From Pegea sp. RAD2-039 (taxonomy: Eukaryota > Chordata > Thaliacea > Salpida > Salpidae): 64,000 nucleotides of DNA. The stretch is taken from contig JAQGEQ010000300.1 of NCBI GenBank assembly GCA_034620365.1, positions 62,001-126,000 of the forward strand, written 5' to 3'. A program made the translations under genes and the position numbers. Shown here one piece after another: positions 10,441 to 21,459 of the stretch. The notes under the pieces are model-generated. The model was not told the origin of the DNA. It saw only the letters and a program-made list of their open reading frames with translations, and made no database searches. The stretch's first letter is position 1. Each line of letters opens with the position of its first letter.

Positions 10441-11290
10441 CAGTGAAGCATCTATATGAGTAGTAAATAAAAGTTTGTTTGAAAACGGTTGCTGATAATT
10501 TTATTAATAACTTTTCAATTTTCAAAATTATAAACACTAGTAAGTAAATTCAAACAGCTACAATTTGGTAAAAGTTAGATAGCTTATAGCTATTAAACAT
10601 CTAAGATTACGTTTTTCTAAACAAGCGTCCACCATTCTATCAAAGTAGGTGTTTAGTTGCGTGCAGCTAGCAGCAGAGTTGGTTTGTAAATACAAGTTTT
10701 TCTGTAGTTGATGGTACTCAGCTTAAAAAAAACTCTAAAAATAATTTTAATTGTTTTTATTTATTTCTGCTTTTGGAATTAATTAAACTGAATAAATAAA
10801 TATAAATTAAAATAAATAAAATTATTTCAAAAGAAGTTTAATTAAAATATTGAAAATTAATTCTAGAAATTATATAAAAGTGCAAAGTACGCCAGAAGAA
10901 GAAAGGTTATTGTTGTAAAATCAAAACATGTGGATTCAGTAAAACAAAACAAGAGGTTTAGATGTCGTTTTGTATCTTCATTATAACCTTCCACGATTGT
11001 TGAGTTTGTTGAAGAAATTAAACATATGAACTGCTGTACAAAGTAAGTTAAGTTGTAATTGATCTATTGTTTGCTTCCATACTAACTTATTTGATTGGTG
11101 GATGTGAATATATATTAATTACAAACAGAATTCCGACCTATTTCATCTCATCTTCTAATTGTTTTGTTGATTACAATTTGAATGAATGTACCAGCCAATA
11201 GGTTTAGATGTCATGTACAACTTATTACAACTTATTCAAGTTATTAAACTTTTGTTTATAAAAAATTCACTTGCCAGTCACTAACCAGGT
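10441..11290. other. Region between microexon gene and T block
   Basis: Mostly AT-rich. At 10653-10721 (minus strand) a possible exon reads LSTINYRKTCIYKPTLLLAARN then TAA; the copies near 26340 and 54540 keep the frame with several synonymous changes. A cysteine-containing plus-strand frame near 10885-10960 (KKKGYCCK) is also kept. Neither is long enough to call a gene. Confidence 0.3.
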
Positions 11291-11349
11291 AACTTAGGAC
11301 ATTATCGAACATTTAATATATTAACTATTATTAAAGTTGCCAAAATAAA

Positions 11350-11421
11350 CTCCCCGTCGGGGAATCGAACCCCGGTCTCCCGCGTGACAGGCGGGGATAC
11401 TCACCACTATACTAACGAGGA
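11350..11421 (-). tRNA. tRNA-Asp(GTC), copy 2
   Basis: Identical to copy 1 in the 72-nt gene body. Spacer to tRNA-Ile is 9 nt. Confidence 0.97.
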
Positions 11422-11430
11422 CACAGAACA

Positions 11431-11504
11431 TGGCCAGTACGGGGATCGAACCCGCGACATTCGCGTTATTAGCACAACGCTCTAACCAACTGAGCTAACC
11501 GGCC
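11431..11504 (-). tRNA. tRNA-Ile(AAT), copy 2
   Basis: One difference: the anticodon stem reads TTGTG instead of TCGTG, giving a T:G wobble against G in CGCGA, so the stem is still formed. Probably functional. Confidence 0.93.
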
Positions 11505-11847
11505 ACGAGAGACCATTTCAAATTTGTTATTTATTCCAAATATTTTTACTTTTATTTGAAACTTTTTCTTTCTAGGAAATCAGATGTAAAAGTTGAAATT
11601 ATTTTCTTGAAGTTTCTGATTTTATTCAATTTAAAATATTTTTAAGTGACATAAATAAAGAATTATAAGTTTAATAATTACATATATTTTATATAAAGTA
11701 GATATCTTTATATTATTGAGACAATCTATTTTACTAAATAATATTTTTTGAAGTTTATCTTATTCTGTTTCTTAATACTAAAATATTTCTAATTTATTTT
11801 TTAAATTTTATTGAAATCATCAAATCATTGTCGATAATTATGAACAT

Positions 11848-12352
11848 CGTCTCAGATTCTTCAATTTAGATACTTTAGAAATTCGACGGATTAAATGCGA
11901 CTTAATTCTTATTTTCAAAATTATCCACAATTTAGTTGACCCTTTAGTTTGATGATTTCTTTTCCATTGGTCCTTCTCTCAAGTTATATCAACTTAGACG
12001 ACACACATTACATCTTAATAAGCATATATCACCTGGTACATTAATCAGAGCGAATTTTTTCTCATACAGCACAATTAGTACATGGAACCAGCTGCCATCA
12101 GACATTGTCATGTCAAAATCACTCGCGTTGTTCAAAAAAAAAGCTGAATTGTTATAATATCGCCATCATTGCCATTTCTAAACTGTAAATTTTTCTCTTT
12201 TACAATACTATGATTCTGTGCAATCCTTCACTGTCATATGCTTTTTCGTTTACACGTCAAATAGATCTAATTTGTGAGAATGTGTGTTAGCGAGAGGTGC
12301 TCTCTTTAGGCACCCTCCTTCACATTTATTGTAATAAATAAATAAATAAATA
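11848..12352 (+). mobile_element. LINE 3' end with RT C-terminus and TAAA tail
   Basis: The plus strand reads RLRFFNLDTLEIRRIKCDL, then FFSYSTISTWNQLPSDIV, then SLALFKKK, the typical end of non-LTR polymerases (FFSxRxxxxWNxLPxxVV, FKxxLD). A 3' UTR with GAATGTGTGTTAGCGAGAGG and CACCCTCCTTCACATTTATTG follows, ending in a (TAAA)n tail at about 12335-12352. 5'-truncated, and fused to the tRNA flank on its left. Confidence 0.85.
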
Positions 12353-14857
12353 ATTTAATTTTATGTAAATCTTCTTATCAGACTAACTTTATATGCTTTA
12401 AAGATTTTAATCGAAATTAAACTGTAAAGCTTGAAATTGTCATTTATTTAAAATTAATTCAAGGTTATCGAAAATCGTACAGCTTTTAATTTTTTCTATA
12501 ATATGATTTACCGTCTACTGCAGACTAGTTTTATTGGATCATATTAAATTAATAATTACTAGTCTTTTTTTTTGCTTGCTTAAGATTAAAGAAATAATAC
12601 CAAATTTAAATTATGAAAACAATTAGTTTTTATTTTTAAATAAATTTTTTATTTTTATTTTTTTGAATTATAGAGATTTTAGGATAAGAAGAAGCCTTTT
12701 ATCAAGCGGTGACTTTTGAGAATGGCCGGTAGAACGACTAACACTTTGGTGCTGGCCCATCGGTCAAATCTGAAATAGAAGCAGTAAATTCAATGAAACT
12801 TATAGATGAGAACCAAGTGGAACCGATAAATGCAGCCTTTAAGAGAATGGCTTTCATAATGTCTTTAAATACTGAGGTAGCAACATTGAAGATTCTGAAA
12901 AATGTTAGATTGATTATGTGGATGAACAAATGTGGGAAAAAGGGGACATTATAGCCGGGCATTTCGAAAATAGTCTTTCTTAAAACAAATCGGACCAAGA
13001 TGGATGTCTCTATAGAGGGCAAAGTTTTTAATGCATTTATTAACACCAGATTCTTGAAGATCTACTAAAGCAGAAGATCAGAACTTAATGATTCACAAAG
13101 CTCGAGGTCAATTAAAGGTGACTCAGTTGTGCAATGTGTGGAAGATAATTGAATTTATCAGAGATAAACTCCATCTGCTATCTTTAATAAAGGTATTGAA
13201 TGGCAACCACCTCTACGAAATTTAGCAAAGCTAAGCTCCATCTGTTTAAGAACAGTATAACGTTAAAAAGCTGCTTTTCATAAAGAATTTTTTTCACAGA
13301 ACTTGGACCTTTTGTAAGATTCCTAAGAAAGTAGTGTTTGAGCCTATTTAATCTTCAAAAGGGGTTTTCTGGAAAGTAGTCGGGTATAAAAAGAAAAGAT
13401 ACAGATGCTGCAATGACTACCTAAACTTCTGAGGATGTATGCTCTTCTTAGCTTATTGAACCTAGATTGCTTATTATTGCGGAGTAGAGACTAAAAAGAA
13501 GGCTTAAACAAAACAGCATAATTTCTACTGCATCAGATATGAGATCAAGATAAAGATCCATATTTACTGGCTGCAATAAAGATAGCATTGTAGCCTTGAA
13601 TCTAGCTTTTGAAGAAAGTAGGTAAAAACCTAATGCTTTCAGTCTGCAGAACGAGAAAAAAACCTTTGCTGACTCTAATCAGAAATTATAAAACAAATCC
13701 AAGCATTCTAATCATGATGAAAAATAATTTAGAATTGTCGATTCAGTAAAAGATGAAAATTGAAAAAGGATGCTGATTTACGAGCTGCAAAAAAGGGAAA
13801 AAAGCAAAGCTAAGATTCTGCTAAAACTAAAGCTGTGACAAAGAGGAATTTGGAAGCAACCACAAGCCACAACTTGATATAACATCCGGTTGAAGACAGT
13901 GAACCGAAAAACTCACGGATCTTCATTTAGCTCTTTCTGCCGATTCATCAGTGATCGGATCTGGTAATGACATAATAGTTTTTGGCAAACAAAGTTTTGG
14001 TTGGAAGTTCATTTCATCACTCACTTCATCAATCTGTTTTAATTATAAGCTTCAGCTTAATACAATTATCTATGATTTCCATTTTCCGCTGAAATAATTT
14101 CTTATTTAAACTGTTGCACTGTTTTCACTAATTTGAAATTGGGTCATATCTAAAAATCGAATGACTTCATAGTTAGTTTGCAAAGGTGATTTGCTTCATG
14201 ATTGTATCCTGTCCATATCACCATTACTCCGTAACACATAAATGAAGCCTTAAAGACAATAGAGCTTGAACTACTTGAAAGACACAGCTTTGGAAGTTTA
14301 AGGCAAACATTTGTTTCAGATAAACGGAACTGATTATGTTTTTTAACTTAAAAAATATTATGTTTTGTTTTTGGATTGTAAAACAGCTTTTGCAGCTTAT
14401 ATATACGGCATAATAAAGAAATAATTAAGAGAATTAAACTAGTTGAAATATACATTAGAATATCAACGAAGAATAAAGTACAAAATTATTGATCGAGCTA
14501 GGAAAAGTTGTTTTAAGTAACTCTATACAAACTTTAAATATGAAATTAACATAATTAAAAAAAAAACTGTCTGCAAACTGTTAAAGCATTTTTATGTCTC
14601 AAGTTGTGCTCATACCAACCCTTTAAAACTTTGATAAATACAACCTCTTCGGAAAAACAAGTTGTATAGGATTTTATTTATTCATTTGTTTATTTCTTAC
14701 ACCGAACGTTATAAGGGGTGTATGAAACAACCATTTATTCTTAACACATGTTTTCAAAATAACTATAGTATAATAAAAATAAAATATTGGTAAGGATGGA
14801 GATACCACTTGACAGTTCATCAGTCTCTATACAATATAGAAGTGCATAATTACATTG
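12353..14857. other. D block 1: decayed unique sequence between two LINE tails
   Basis: About 2.5 kb without a supportable gene. A minus-strand frame at 12738-13046 (102 codons, ending TDGPAPKC) has a counterpart at 56061-56318 but with indels in the 5' half, and no domain is evident. The block recurs as D2, D3 and D4. D2 and D3 lack about 620 bp equivalent to 12863-13485. Confidence 0.6.
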
Positions 14858-15268
14858 CATTTATTGAAATAAATAAATAAACTATATGGAGGGTGTCTGA
14901 AGAAACACATTCCGCTAACACACATTAATACAACATCGCAAATAATATGTATTAAGTTAGAAATATAGAAAGCAAAAGATGTAACACTTGGTTTTTCGGT
15001 AGTCCTGAGAGCATATAACATTTGTGTGAAATGTTAATATAGAAAAATGAAAAAATCACAGTTTAGAAATGACAATGTTGGCAATATTATAACAGTTCAA
15101 CTTCTTTTTGAACAACACGAGCGACTCCGACATGACAATGTCTGATGGCAACTGGCTTCAAGTATAATTGTGCAGTATGAGAAAAAATTCAATCTGAATA
15201 ATGTACCAGGTGATATGTAATGTGTGTCCTCTGAGCTGATATAACTTGAGGGAAGGACTAATGGAAAA
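14858..15268 (-). mobile_element. LINE 3' end, inverted orientation
   Basis: On the minus strand QLPSDIVMSESLVLFKKKLN is followed by the same 3' UTR as at 11848 and a TAAA-type tail at 14858-14882. The tail points left, towards D, opposite to the LINE at 11848, so D lies between two tails facing each other. The fragment begins within the polymerase C-terminus near 15268. Confidence 0.8.
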
Positions 15269-15360
15269 TTATTAAATAACGTTAAATAACGATAAAACCT
15301 TGTGAGAACCTTAAAATCGTTAGAAAACGTTAAATAACATTAACTAACGTTAGACAACTT
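15269..15360. repeat. TAACGTTA-type degenerate repeat
   Basis: Clustered AACGTTAAATAACG/AACGTTAGA motifs, partly self-complementary. Longer versions occur at 43230-43360 and 58600-58710 at the same position in the unit. Confidence 0.6.
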
Positions 15361-15997
15361 GATGTTTTGGTAATACATAATTACAGAAAAATTACATAAA
15401 GCATGCCTGGCTACTTTGTTTGCTGAGATGTGTTTTTGATAGTTGAGTGGTTGTAGAAACCTTCATCTTTCTTCTAATTTTCTTCTTTATTTTTATCTTA
15501 CAAATTAGACAGCAAAGAAAGTAGTTTCAGACATTGCTTCTTGGACAATTTTATAACAACTTCAAAACAGTTTATAAAATTTCTTTTTAAAACACTTGGA
15601 CGGTGTATTAAATCAAGCGGTAAGCTTTTGGTTTAGAAAAATATTGTAACAGCAGAAAAATGGTAATATGCTTACTAAACATATGATTATTATCCACCCC
15701 TGCATTACATTTCATATTAAAGTACAAAAGTAAACTTAAACTTATATATAAAAATCTGTTTGAGCAAATGTTGAGTAATATAGAAAGTAATAACTCTAGT
15801 TATGATATTGCTTTTTTTGTGGAAAAAATCATTTAAGTTACTTTTCACAATATTTAGAAAATATTAATTTAAGCTACAGAGTATTTAATTCGACTAACGA
15901 TTTTGAATACTTGTAAACTCACTTTGTTAACTTTAAACTCCGTAGATCAAAACGTTTGTTTTTCTTAAAGTTAAGATTTTTTGATTTTGAGCATTTT
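15361..15997. other. AT-rich spacer before unit 2
   Basis: No gene seen. The unit boundary (ctgcattacatttc) is at about 15701, preceded by TTATTATCCACCC, which is also present before 43697 and 59053. Confidence 0.5.
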
Positions 15998-16199
15998 ATG
16001 ATTTTTTTGCCTACTTTAGCCAAAAAAAGGCCATGTATTTATGTTTCAAGGCAAAAATTTTAAAGATTTAGTTATTTCCTATGTAGCAGGATTCAACTGG
16101 ATTCAGATGGACTGATGCTGTAACTTACGGGCGTTGCAGGAGCTGCCAGAAAAAAATTGATCACTATTATTTAAGTTATCTTAAATTAAAAACTTTTTA
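15998..16199 (+). pseudogene. FLYWCH-like small ORF, frameshifted copy 2
   Basis: Same two +1 insertions as at 299-500 (A-run near 16026 and GTAGCAGGATTC near 16085). Shared lesions show that units 1 and 2 descend from an already broken copy, or that one converted the other. Confidence 0.55.
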
Positions 16200-16677
16200 G
16201 TTTTTATCAATGTGATGTTAACTTTATAAGTTTTTCTATTAAACTTTTTTTATTAACGAATGGTTTGATCAAGCTTACATTCGAAATATTTCATTTCTTA
16301 ATATTATTTTTTATAATATCTATTAAATAATTTAATATTTTTAAGGTTTACTGTTTGTACCTATGCCTTAGCAAAACTTATTTTAGAGATTCGATACTAA
16401 AGAAATTTTTCTTAACAGATTATTAAAGTTTTAAAGTAATTAAAATTTAAGAACTTTAAAATAACGTCAGTCAAATTTTGTAAATCTATTTTTTACTGAG
16501 AGATAATTAAGAAAAAGATTTAGATAAAGAAAGTGAATTATGTAAGAAAACAAAAACGTTATAAACAAAATCGTTAAACAGTTTTAAAATATTGATAATT
16601 ACAATAACTGTTATTATTGTTACTTTTACTAAGAATTATAGTTTAATAAGTTAAAAATAAATCAATTTTTTTTCTAG

Positions 16678-17931
16678 GGATGGAAATGACTTCCCTCAAG
16701 CTAGAATAGAAGAAAAAAAGCAAGAAAGACAAGAACTTGAAGGACAAGAACGAGAAAGACAAGGAAGAGAAGGACAAGGAAGAGAAGGACAAGGACGAGA
16801 AGGACAAGGACGAGAAGGACAAGGACGAGAAGGACAAGGACGAGAAGGACAAGGACGAGAAGGACAAGGACGAGAAGGACAAGGACGAGAAGGACAAGGA
16901 CGAGAAGGACAAGAACGAGAAGGACAAGAACGAGAAGGACAAGGACGAGAAGGACAAGAACTAGAAACACAAGAACTTGAAAGACAGCAATGGGAAATAC
17001 GAGAGTTTCAAAGCAAAGTGCTACAGATGCCACAACTTCACCTAAAAAGACAAAGACAACAGGAAATACAAGAACAGCAACTGCAAGAAAGACTACTGCA
17101 ACGACGTCTGTGGGATATACGAGCGTATCATCGACAACAGAATCTACAATTACAGCATCATCACCAACATAGACAAGAGAGACCAGAGCAACAACACCAA
17201 GAAGAACAACAACATTTGTGGAATATAAAAGAGTATCAAAGACAATTGATACAATTGCAACAAAGTTACCAACAAAGTCAACAACGTTATCGTGAAAGAC
17301 AAGAACAACCAGAAATACAAAAAGAGCAGCAGATGGAGCGGCAGATGCAACGAAATCTGTGTGAAATACAAGAGTGTCGACACATGTGCTACGATTGCAG
17401 CAACTGCAAGTACAACAAGAAGGACAACAGCAAGAAGGACAACAGCAAGAAGGACAACAGCGAGAAGGACAACAGCAAGAAGGACAACAGCAAGAAGGAC
17501 AACAGCAAGAAGGACAACAGCAAGAAGGACAACAGCAAGAAGGACAACAGCAAGAAGGACAACAGCAAGAAGGACAACAACAAGAAGGACAACAACAAGA
17601 AGGACAACAACAACAAAGTAGTAGGCAGGAAGCTGGACAAAAACAGCGGCAGGAACTACAAGTCTATCAACAATATGTACTACAATTACTACAACATCAC
17701 CTACAAAAACAAGAACAACAAGAAAGAGAAGAACAACGAAAAAAACGAGAAGAACAATAAATACAGCAACGTCATCGTGAAAGACGAAAACGACGAGAAA
17801 AAAAAGAACAGCAGAACCAGGAACAACAACTACAACAACTTCTTTTAAAAATACAAGAGTATCAACGACAACAAGAATTGATATTTCAACAACGTCACCG
17901 AGAAAGACAAGAAAACCAACAACAACAACTG
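16678..17931 (+). pseudogene. Gln-rich exon Q2 with 1-nt deletion and premature stop
   Basis: Acceptor CTAG at 16674-16677, then the DGNDFPQARIEEKK start. A 5' array GGACAAGGACGAGAA (GQGRE) at about 16760-16960 is longer than in Q1. One T is lost at about 17381 (GTCGACACATG, against GTCGACTACATG elsewhere), shifting the frame. In the homologous frame a stop TAA at 17758-17760 replaces an AAA lysine codon. The 3' end is of the second type: CAACTG|GTAACA donor at 17931/17932 in place of PEQQ arrays, and the S1 exon begins 619 nt later. Two independent lesions make it a likely pseudogene. Confidence 0.6.
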
Positions 17932-18550
17932 GTAACATTTAGTTTCACTTCAAATTGAATTATTCTTAAAAAATAAACAGATTTTTTAATTGGATTATTT
18001 CTTTAAACTTTCTGAGTTTTAAAGAATAATTATTAGAAATGTTTACTGCTAATTTGATATTTGTAAAATAAATCCAACTGTTTGTCTTGAATACTTATAC
18101 ATTTTTGTGTTTGCTTTTTATAGTTGTATCAGTATTGTTTTTTTTATAATAAAATATTATTATATTTTCAACTCTTTTAATTTTGCAGTTTAACTGATTA
18201 GAGTGATAATAGAATTTTAAATAAATACTGGAAAGTTATTTAAATTATTATTTTATTTATAATTTTCTGTTTACAAATTTTTTTAAGCCTTATTTTTTAT
18301 TAAACTAATTAACAGTTAGTATTTATAAATTGTAAACCTAAAAATTTAATTTGAAATATTTAATTAAAATAAATTATCTGAATATTTTAATCGATAGTAT
18401 TTTATAAGCTTATACGAACATGAATATTTTAATATATTTTCTTTTATTACCATTTATTACTTGCAATTATCGTTTCTAGCAACCTTCTATTGATTATTAT
18501 AAAATATAGTTCTTATATATTGATTAAATTAATTATTTATTCTTCTACAG
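17932..18550 (+). other. Intron between Q2 and S1
   Basis: Donor GTAACA and acceptor TTCTTCTACAG. The same 617-619 nt intron separates Q4 from S3 and Q5 from S4, where the joined frame is open (phase 0). Confidence 0.6.
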
Positions 18551-19138
18551 AACTTTAATTCAAACTTACTAATGGATTGCGATCAATTAATAAGACTATT
18601 GAATGTTTATTACCAAAAGGAGTCGTCGCCTGTCTTTGACATTTTTTATGCTTCTGATTGTACGTGGCAAATAAACCCACCGAGCAATAATCCTTTTTTT
18701 CTTGAAAAAGAAGAAATAAAAGTTTACCTTGAAAGAAATTCAGACAAAAGAAGTCAACCGCAGTTTTCATTAATTGCTTACAGAGATAATGTTGACAAAG
18801 GAATAGCTGTAGACCTTGTTGGATTGCGAGAAACTGAGTTTGGATTGACAGCCTTCCATGATTATCTTTATATTGAAAAACACAAGAGTCAATTGAAAGT
18901 AGTAGGTATGAGAAGTATTTATACTAAACGTATTGCTGATTTAAAAGTGGATCATTTGAAAGAGCACATTTTGTTTGAAAATGAAGTTGAAGAAGAAACA
19001 ACTGTTGAAGATGATGAAGGTAATTTGTTGGTTGGAAATTTACCTGATGATTGTAAGAAAGAGAAACTTAATGAACAATTTTCTTATTATTACCTTTTGA
19101 AATTTGTTTTTAAAAAAGTCATCATAAAAAGACTTTAA
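18551..19138 (+). CDS. NTF2-like plus partial RRM exon S1 (Rasputin/G3BP-like order)
   Basis: The ATG at 18572 gives 188 aa; the exon is open from the acceptor at 18550. Residues about 1-130 look NTF2-like: an initial helix ending in YYQKES, then FDIFY, a G-rich strand (AVDLVGLRE) and a final strand (KVVGMRSIYTKRI). An acidic linker (EVEEETTVEDDEG) and LLVGNLPDDCKKEKLNEQFSYY follow; this matches the RNP2 strand and first helix of an RRM (LxVGNLPxxxxxxxLxxxFxxYG). The remaining RRM is absent; the frame ends in KKVIIKRL. NTF2-acidic-RRM is the G3BP/Rasputin order, but identity to that family is my inference. The upstream partner Q2 is broken, so S1 may be silent or start at its own ATG. Confidence 0.5.
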   Translation, partial: NFNSNLLMDCDQLIRLLNVYYQKESSPVFDIFYASDCTWQINPPSNNPFFLEKEEIKVYLERNSDKRSQPQFSLIAYRDNVDKGIAVDLVGLRETEFGLTAFHDYLYIEKHKSQLKVVGMRSIYTKRIADLKVDHLKEHILFENEVEEETTVEDDEGNLLVGNLPDDCKKEKLNEQFSYYYLLKFVFKKVIIKRL

Positions 19139-19218
19139 CTCTTGATTCATCATGATAAAACTAAGTTTATTTTGCGTGAAAGACTTTAGATTTTGTAGTG
19201 TATATGCCGTATCTTTGA

Positions 19219-19300
19219 TGACAAAGTGGGATTTTAACCCATGCCCTCAAAATATGATAGATTAGCAACCAATTATCTTAACTACTCGTCCATCTTGTTG
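19219..19300 (-). pseudogene. Degenerate tRNA-Ser(GCT) relic
   Basis: The minus strand reads ATGGACGAGTAGTTAAG, then TTGCTAA in an anticodon-loop position and GGGTTAAAATCCCA as a T-arm remnant, within 82 nt, the normal tRNA-Ser length. The B box GGTTCGAATCC has become GGTTAAAATCC and most acceptor pairs are lost, so it should not be functional. A second copy is at 39254-39335. Confidence 0.65.
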
Positions 19301-20112
19301 CTAGCATCAACTTTTATTATTGAAATAAATTTTAAGCTTTTGTAAGTTTAATTCTCATTTAATTACTGGAATTTTCAAATTTCTATTCAAATAAATGATT
19401 ATCTAAGATTTATTTTATTTCAAATTATAAATAAAATCTCTCATTTAATAGCTGTAAGATGATTGTCAACTAAATGAGTTGAATTGTTTTAAACTACTAG
19501 TTACAATTTACTTGTATTTCGTTTTGATGTTTCATATTTATATAAATTAAACTTGTAAATTAGATACAAGAGATAGATAAAGTTCGATTAATTGTAGCTT
19601 AATATCAAGAAAGCTTTTATTGTACCAAATCATTATTCGCTAGATACAAGATAAAAGTTAGATAATTATTTTATTGACAGAAAAGGCCTTGACTTGCATA
19701 TATACTTGAAAATCTAATTTCTTTTATTCTATTTGGAAAAGAAAATAGAAAATAAATTTACATATCCTAGTAAAAGTATAAGTTGAATAAGTTTGGCTTT
19801 CTATTAAATACAACGTTGTGATATTAATAAATATCTTTATTATAAAGATTATATTTAAAAAACTGCATCAGAGCTACCAAATATAAAAAGTAATTTGAAA
19901 ACTGATTCTTCTTGACTCTATCACTAATAAATAGTAATTGTTTTCGGTTGTTTGTAGAAATAACAACTGTTTGTGTCAGTCTGGATAATAATACTTCTTA
20001 AAAAAGTTTATTAAACTATTGTATATAAAAAACTCACTTGCCAGTCACTAACCAGGTAACCTAGGACATTATCGAACATTTAATATATTAATTATTATTA
20101 AAGTTGACAAAA
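19301..20112. other. AT-rich tail after S1
   Basis: No gene. From about 19455 it matches 3870-4510, so Q-type and S-type units rejoin the same flank before the tRNA pair. Confidence 0.6.
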
Positions 20113-20116
20113 TAAA

Positions 20117-20188
20117 CTCCCCGTCGGGGAATCGAACCCCGGTCTCCCGCGTGACAGGCGGGGATACTCACCTCTATACTAACGAGGA
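20117..20188 (-). tRNA. tRNA-Asp(GTC), copy 3
   Basis: One change against the consensus: T16 to A in the D-loop. Stems and anticodon are intact. Confidence 0.95.
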
Positions 20189-20197
20189 CACAGAACA

Positions 20198-20271
20198 TGG
20201 CCAGTACGGGGATCGAACCCGCGACATTCGCGTTATTAGCACGACGCTCTAACCAACTGAGCTAACCGGCC
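20198..20271 (-). tRNA. tRNA-Ile(AAT), copy 3
   Basis: Matches the consensus of the eight copies, 9 nt upstream of tRNA-Asp. Confidence 0.97.
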
Positions 20272-20614
20272 ACGAGAGATCATCTCAAATTTGTTATTTA
20301 TTCCAAATATTTTTACTTTTATTTGAAACTTATTCTTTCTAGGAAATCAAATCGAAAAGTTGAACTTATTTTCTTAAAGTTTCTGATTTTATTCAATTTA
20401 AAATATTTTTAAGTGACATAAATAAAGAATTATAAGTTTAATAATTACATATATTTTATAGGAAGTAGATATCTTTATATTATTGAAACAATCTATTTTA
20501 CTAAATAATACTTTCGAAGTTTATCTTATTCTGTTTCTTAAATACTAAAATATTTCTAATTTATTTTTAAAATTTTATTGAAATCATCAAATCATTGTCG
20601 ATAATTATGAACAT

Positions 20615-20802
20615 CGTCTCAGATTCTTCAATTTAGATACATTATAAATCGACGGATTAAATACGACTTAATTCTTATTTTCAAAATTATCTACAATTTA
20701 ATTGACATTCAGTTTGATGATTTCCTTTCCATTAGTCCTTCCTTCAAATTGTATCAGTTCAGACGACACACATTACATCTTAATAAGCTCATATCGCCTG
20801 AT
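20615..20802 (+). mobile_element. LINE fragment, 3'-truncated (T block 3)
   Basis: Same element part and same right junction as 5015-5203, with additional substitutions (for example TACATTATAAATCGACGG). Confidence 0.65.
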
Positions 20803-21010
20803 ATTTAGGCTCAAGGGCTTACGCAAATATAGCGATTGAAGATAAGATAGCGCGTCACGAACAATTATTACGAATGAAGAAATATGAAAGATGGGAAATA
20901 TTTGATAACAGTAAAGATTTGGTTAAGATTCATAGTTTTGTGAGTGATATCAAACAATGAAAGTAAGTTACAAGTAAAAAAGAGGTTAGAAAACGTTCTA
21001 AATTCAATAA

Positions 21011-21159
21011 ACATCAAAACTTTTTTGTAGTTTGTGCGCTGTTCTCAATTTGAATTTCAGCTCCTTGATCTTTTCAAAGTATTTTTGAATGATTTTTTCA
21101 AATTCTTTTGATGTTATTCCTAATGCACCAATCACAAATGGAAGTATTTTAGTATTCAC
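21011..21159 (-). mobile_element. Retroelement fragment with VIGALG motif
   Basis: The best-preserved copy: about 50 codons open on the minus strand, VNTKILPFVIGALGITSKEF followed by a basic helical stretch (KYFEKIKELKFKLRTAHK). Resembles the C-terminal block found after some animal reverse transcriptases; family not determined. Confidence 0.5.
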
Positions 21160-21459
21160 ATAAAATAATTAAACTTTGAATTAACTAATTTATAAAGTTC
21201 AATCTGCTTTGAAATTTTTACTTCTTTAAAAGTTCTATTTTCTTATTTAAATATAAATTATTTAATCTGCTGTTTAAAATAAAACAAAAACTTGATAAAA
21301 TCATAAATTTTTTACGAAGAATAACATTTATTTGTAAACGATAAATCCATTTACAAACAACAATTAACTCGACAAAACTTCGCAAAATACAAGAAGTTTG
21401 TTTATTTGTTTATCAGCAGATATACAAAAAAATGTTTCTAATTCAGTTCCATCATTCAA

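Larger units (their letters stand above)
1..15700. repeat. Tandem segmental duplication, unit 1 (about 15.7 kb)
   Basis: The first bases of the window (ctgcattacatttcatatta) recur at about 15701, 43697 and 59053. The order of parts is the same each time: FLYWCH-like frame, Q exon, tail, tRNA pair, microexon gene, tRNA pair, D block. The middle interval (15701-43696) is one unit enlarged by extra Q and S exons and an additional D block and LINE insertion. Copies are near-identical over long runs but differ by substitutions, small indels and larger deletions, so they are separate genomic copies and not an assembly echo. Confidence 0.9.

Noticed and set aside
12738-13046. 102-codon minus-strand ORF in D1, partly matched at 56061-56318
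   Set aside because: Only the 3' half of the frame is shared; indels break the rest, the D2 and D3 copies have lost most of it, and no domain is evident.
14827-15021. 64-codon minus-strand ORF
   Set aside because: It lies in the LINE 3' UTR and tail.
18555-18770. 71-codon minus-strand ORFs opposite each S exon (also 32774, 35137, 38572)
   Set aside because: Exact antisense shadows of the S frame; S has the splice acceptor and domain signal.
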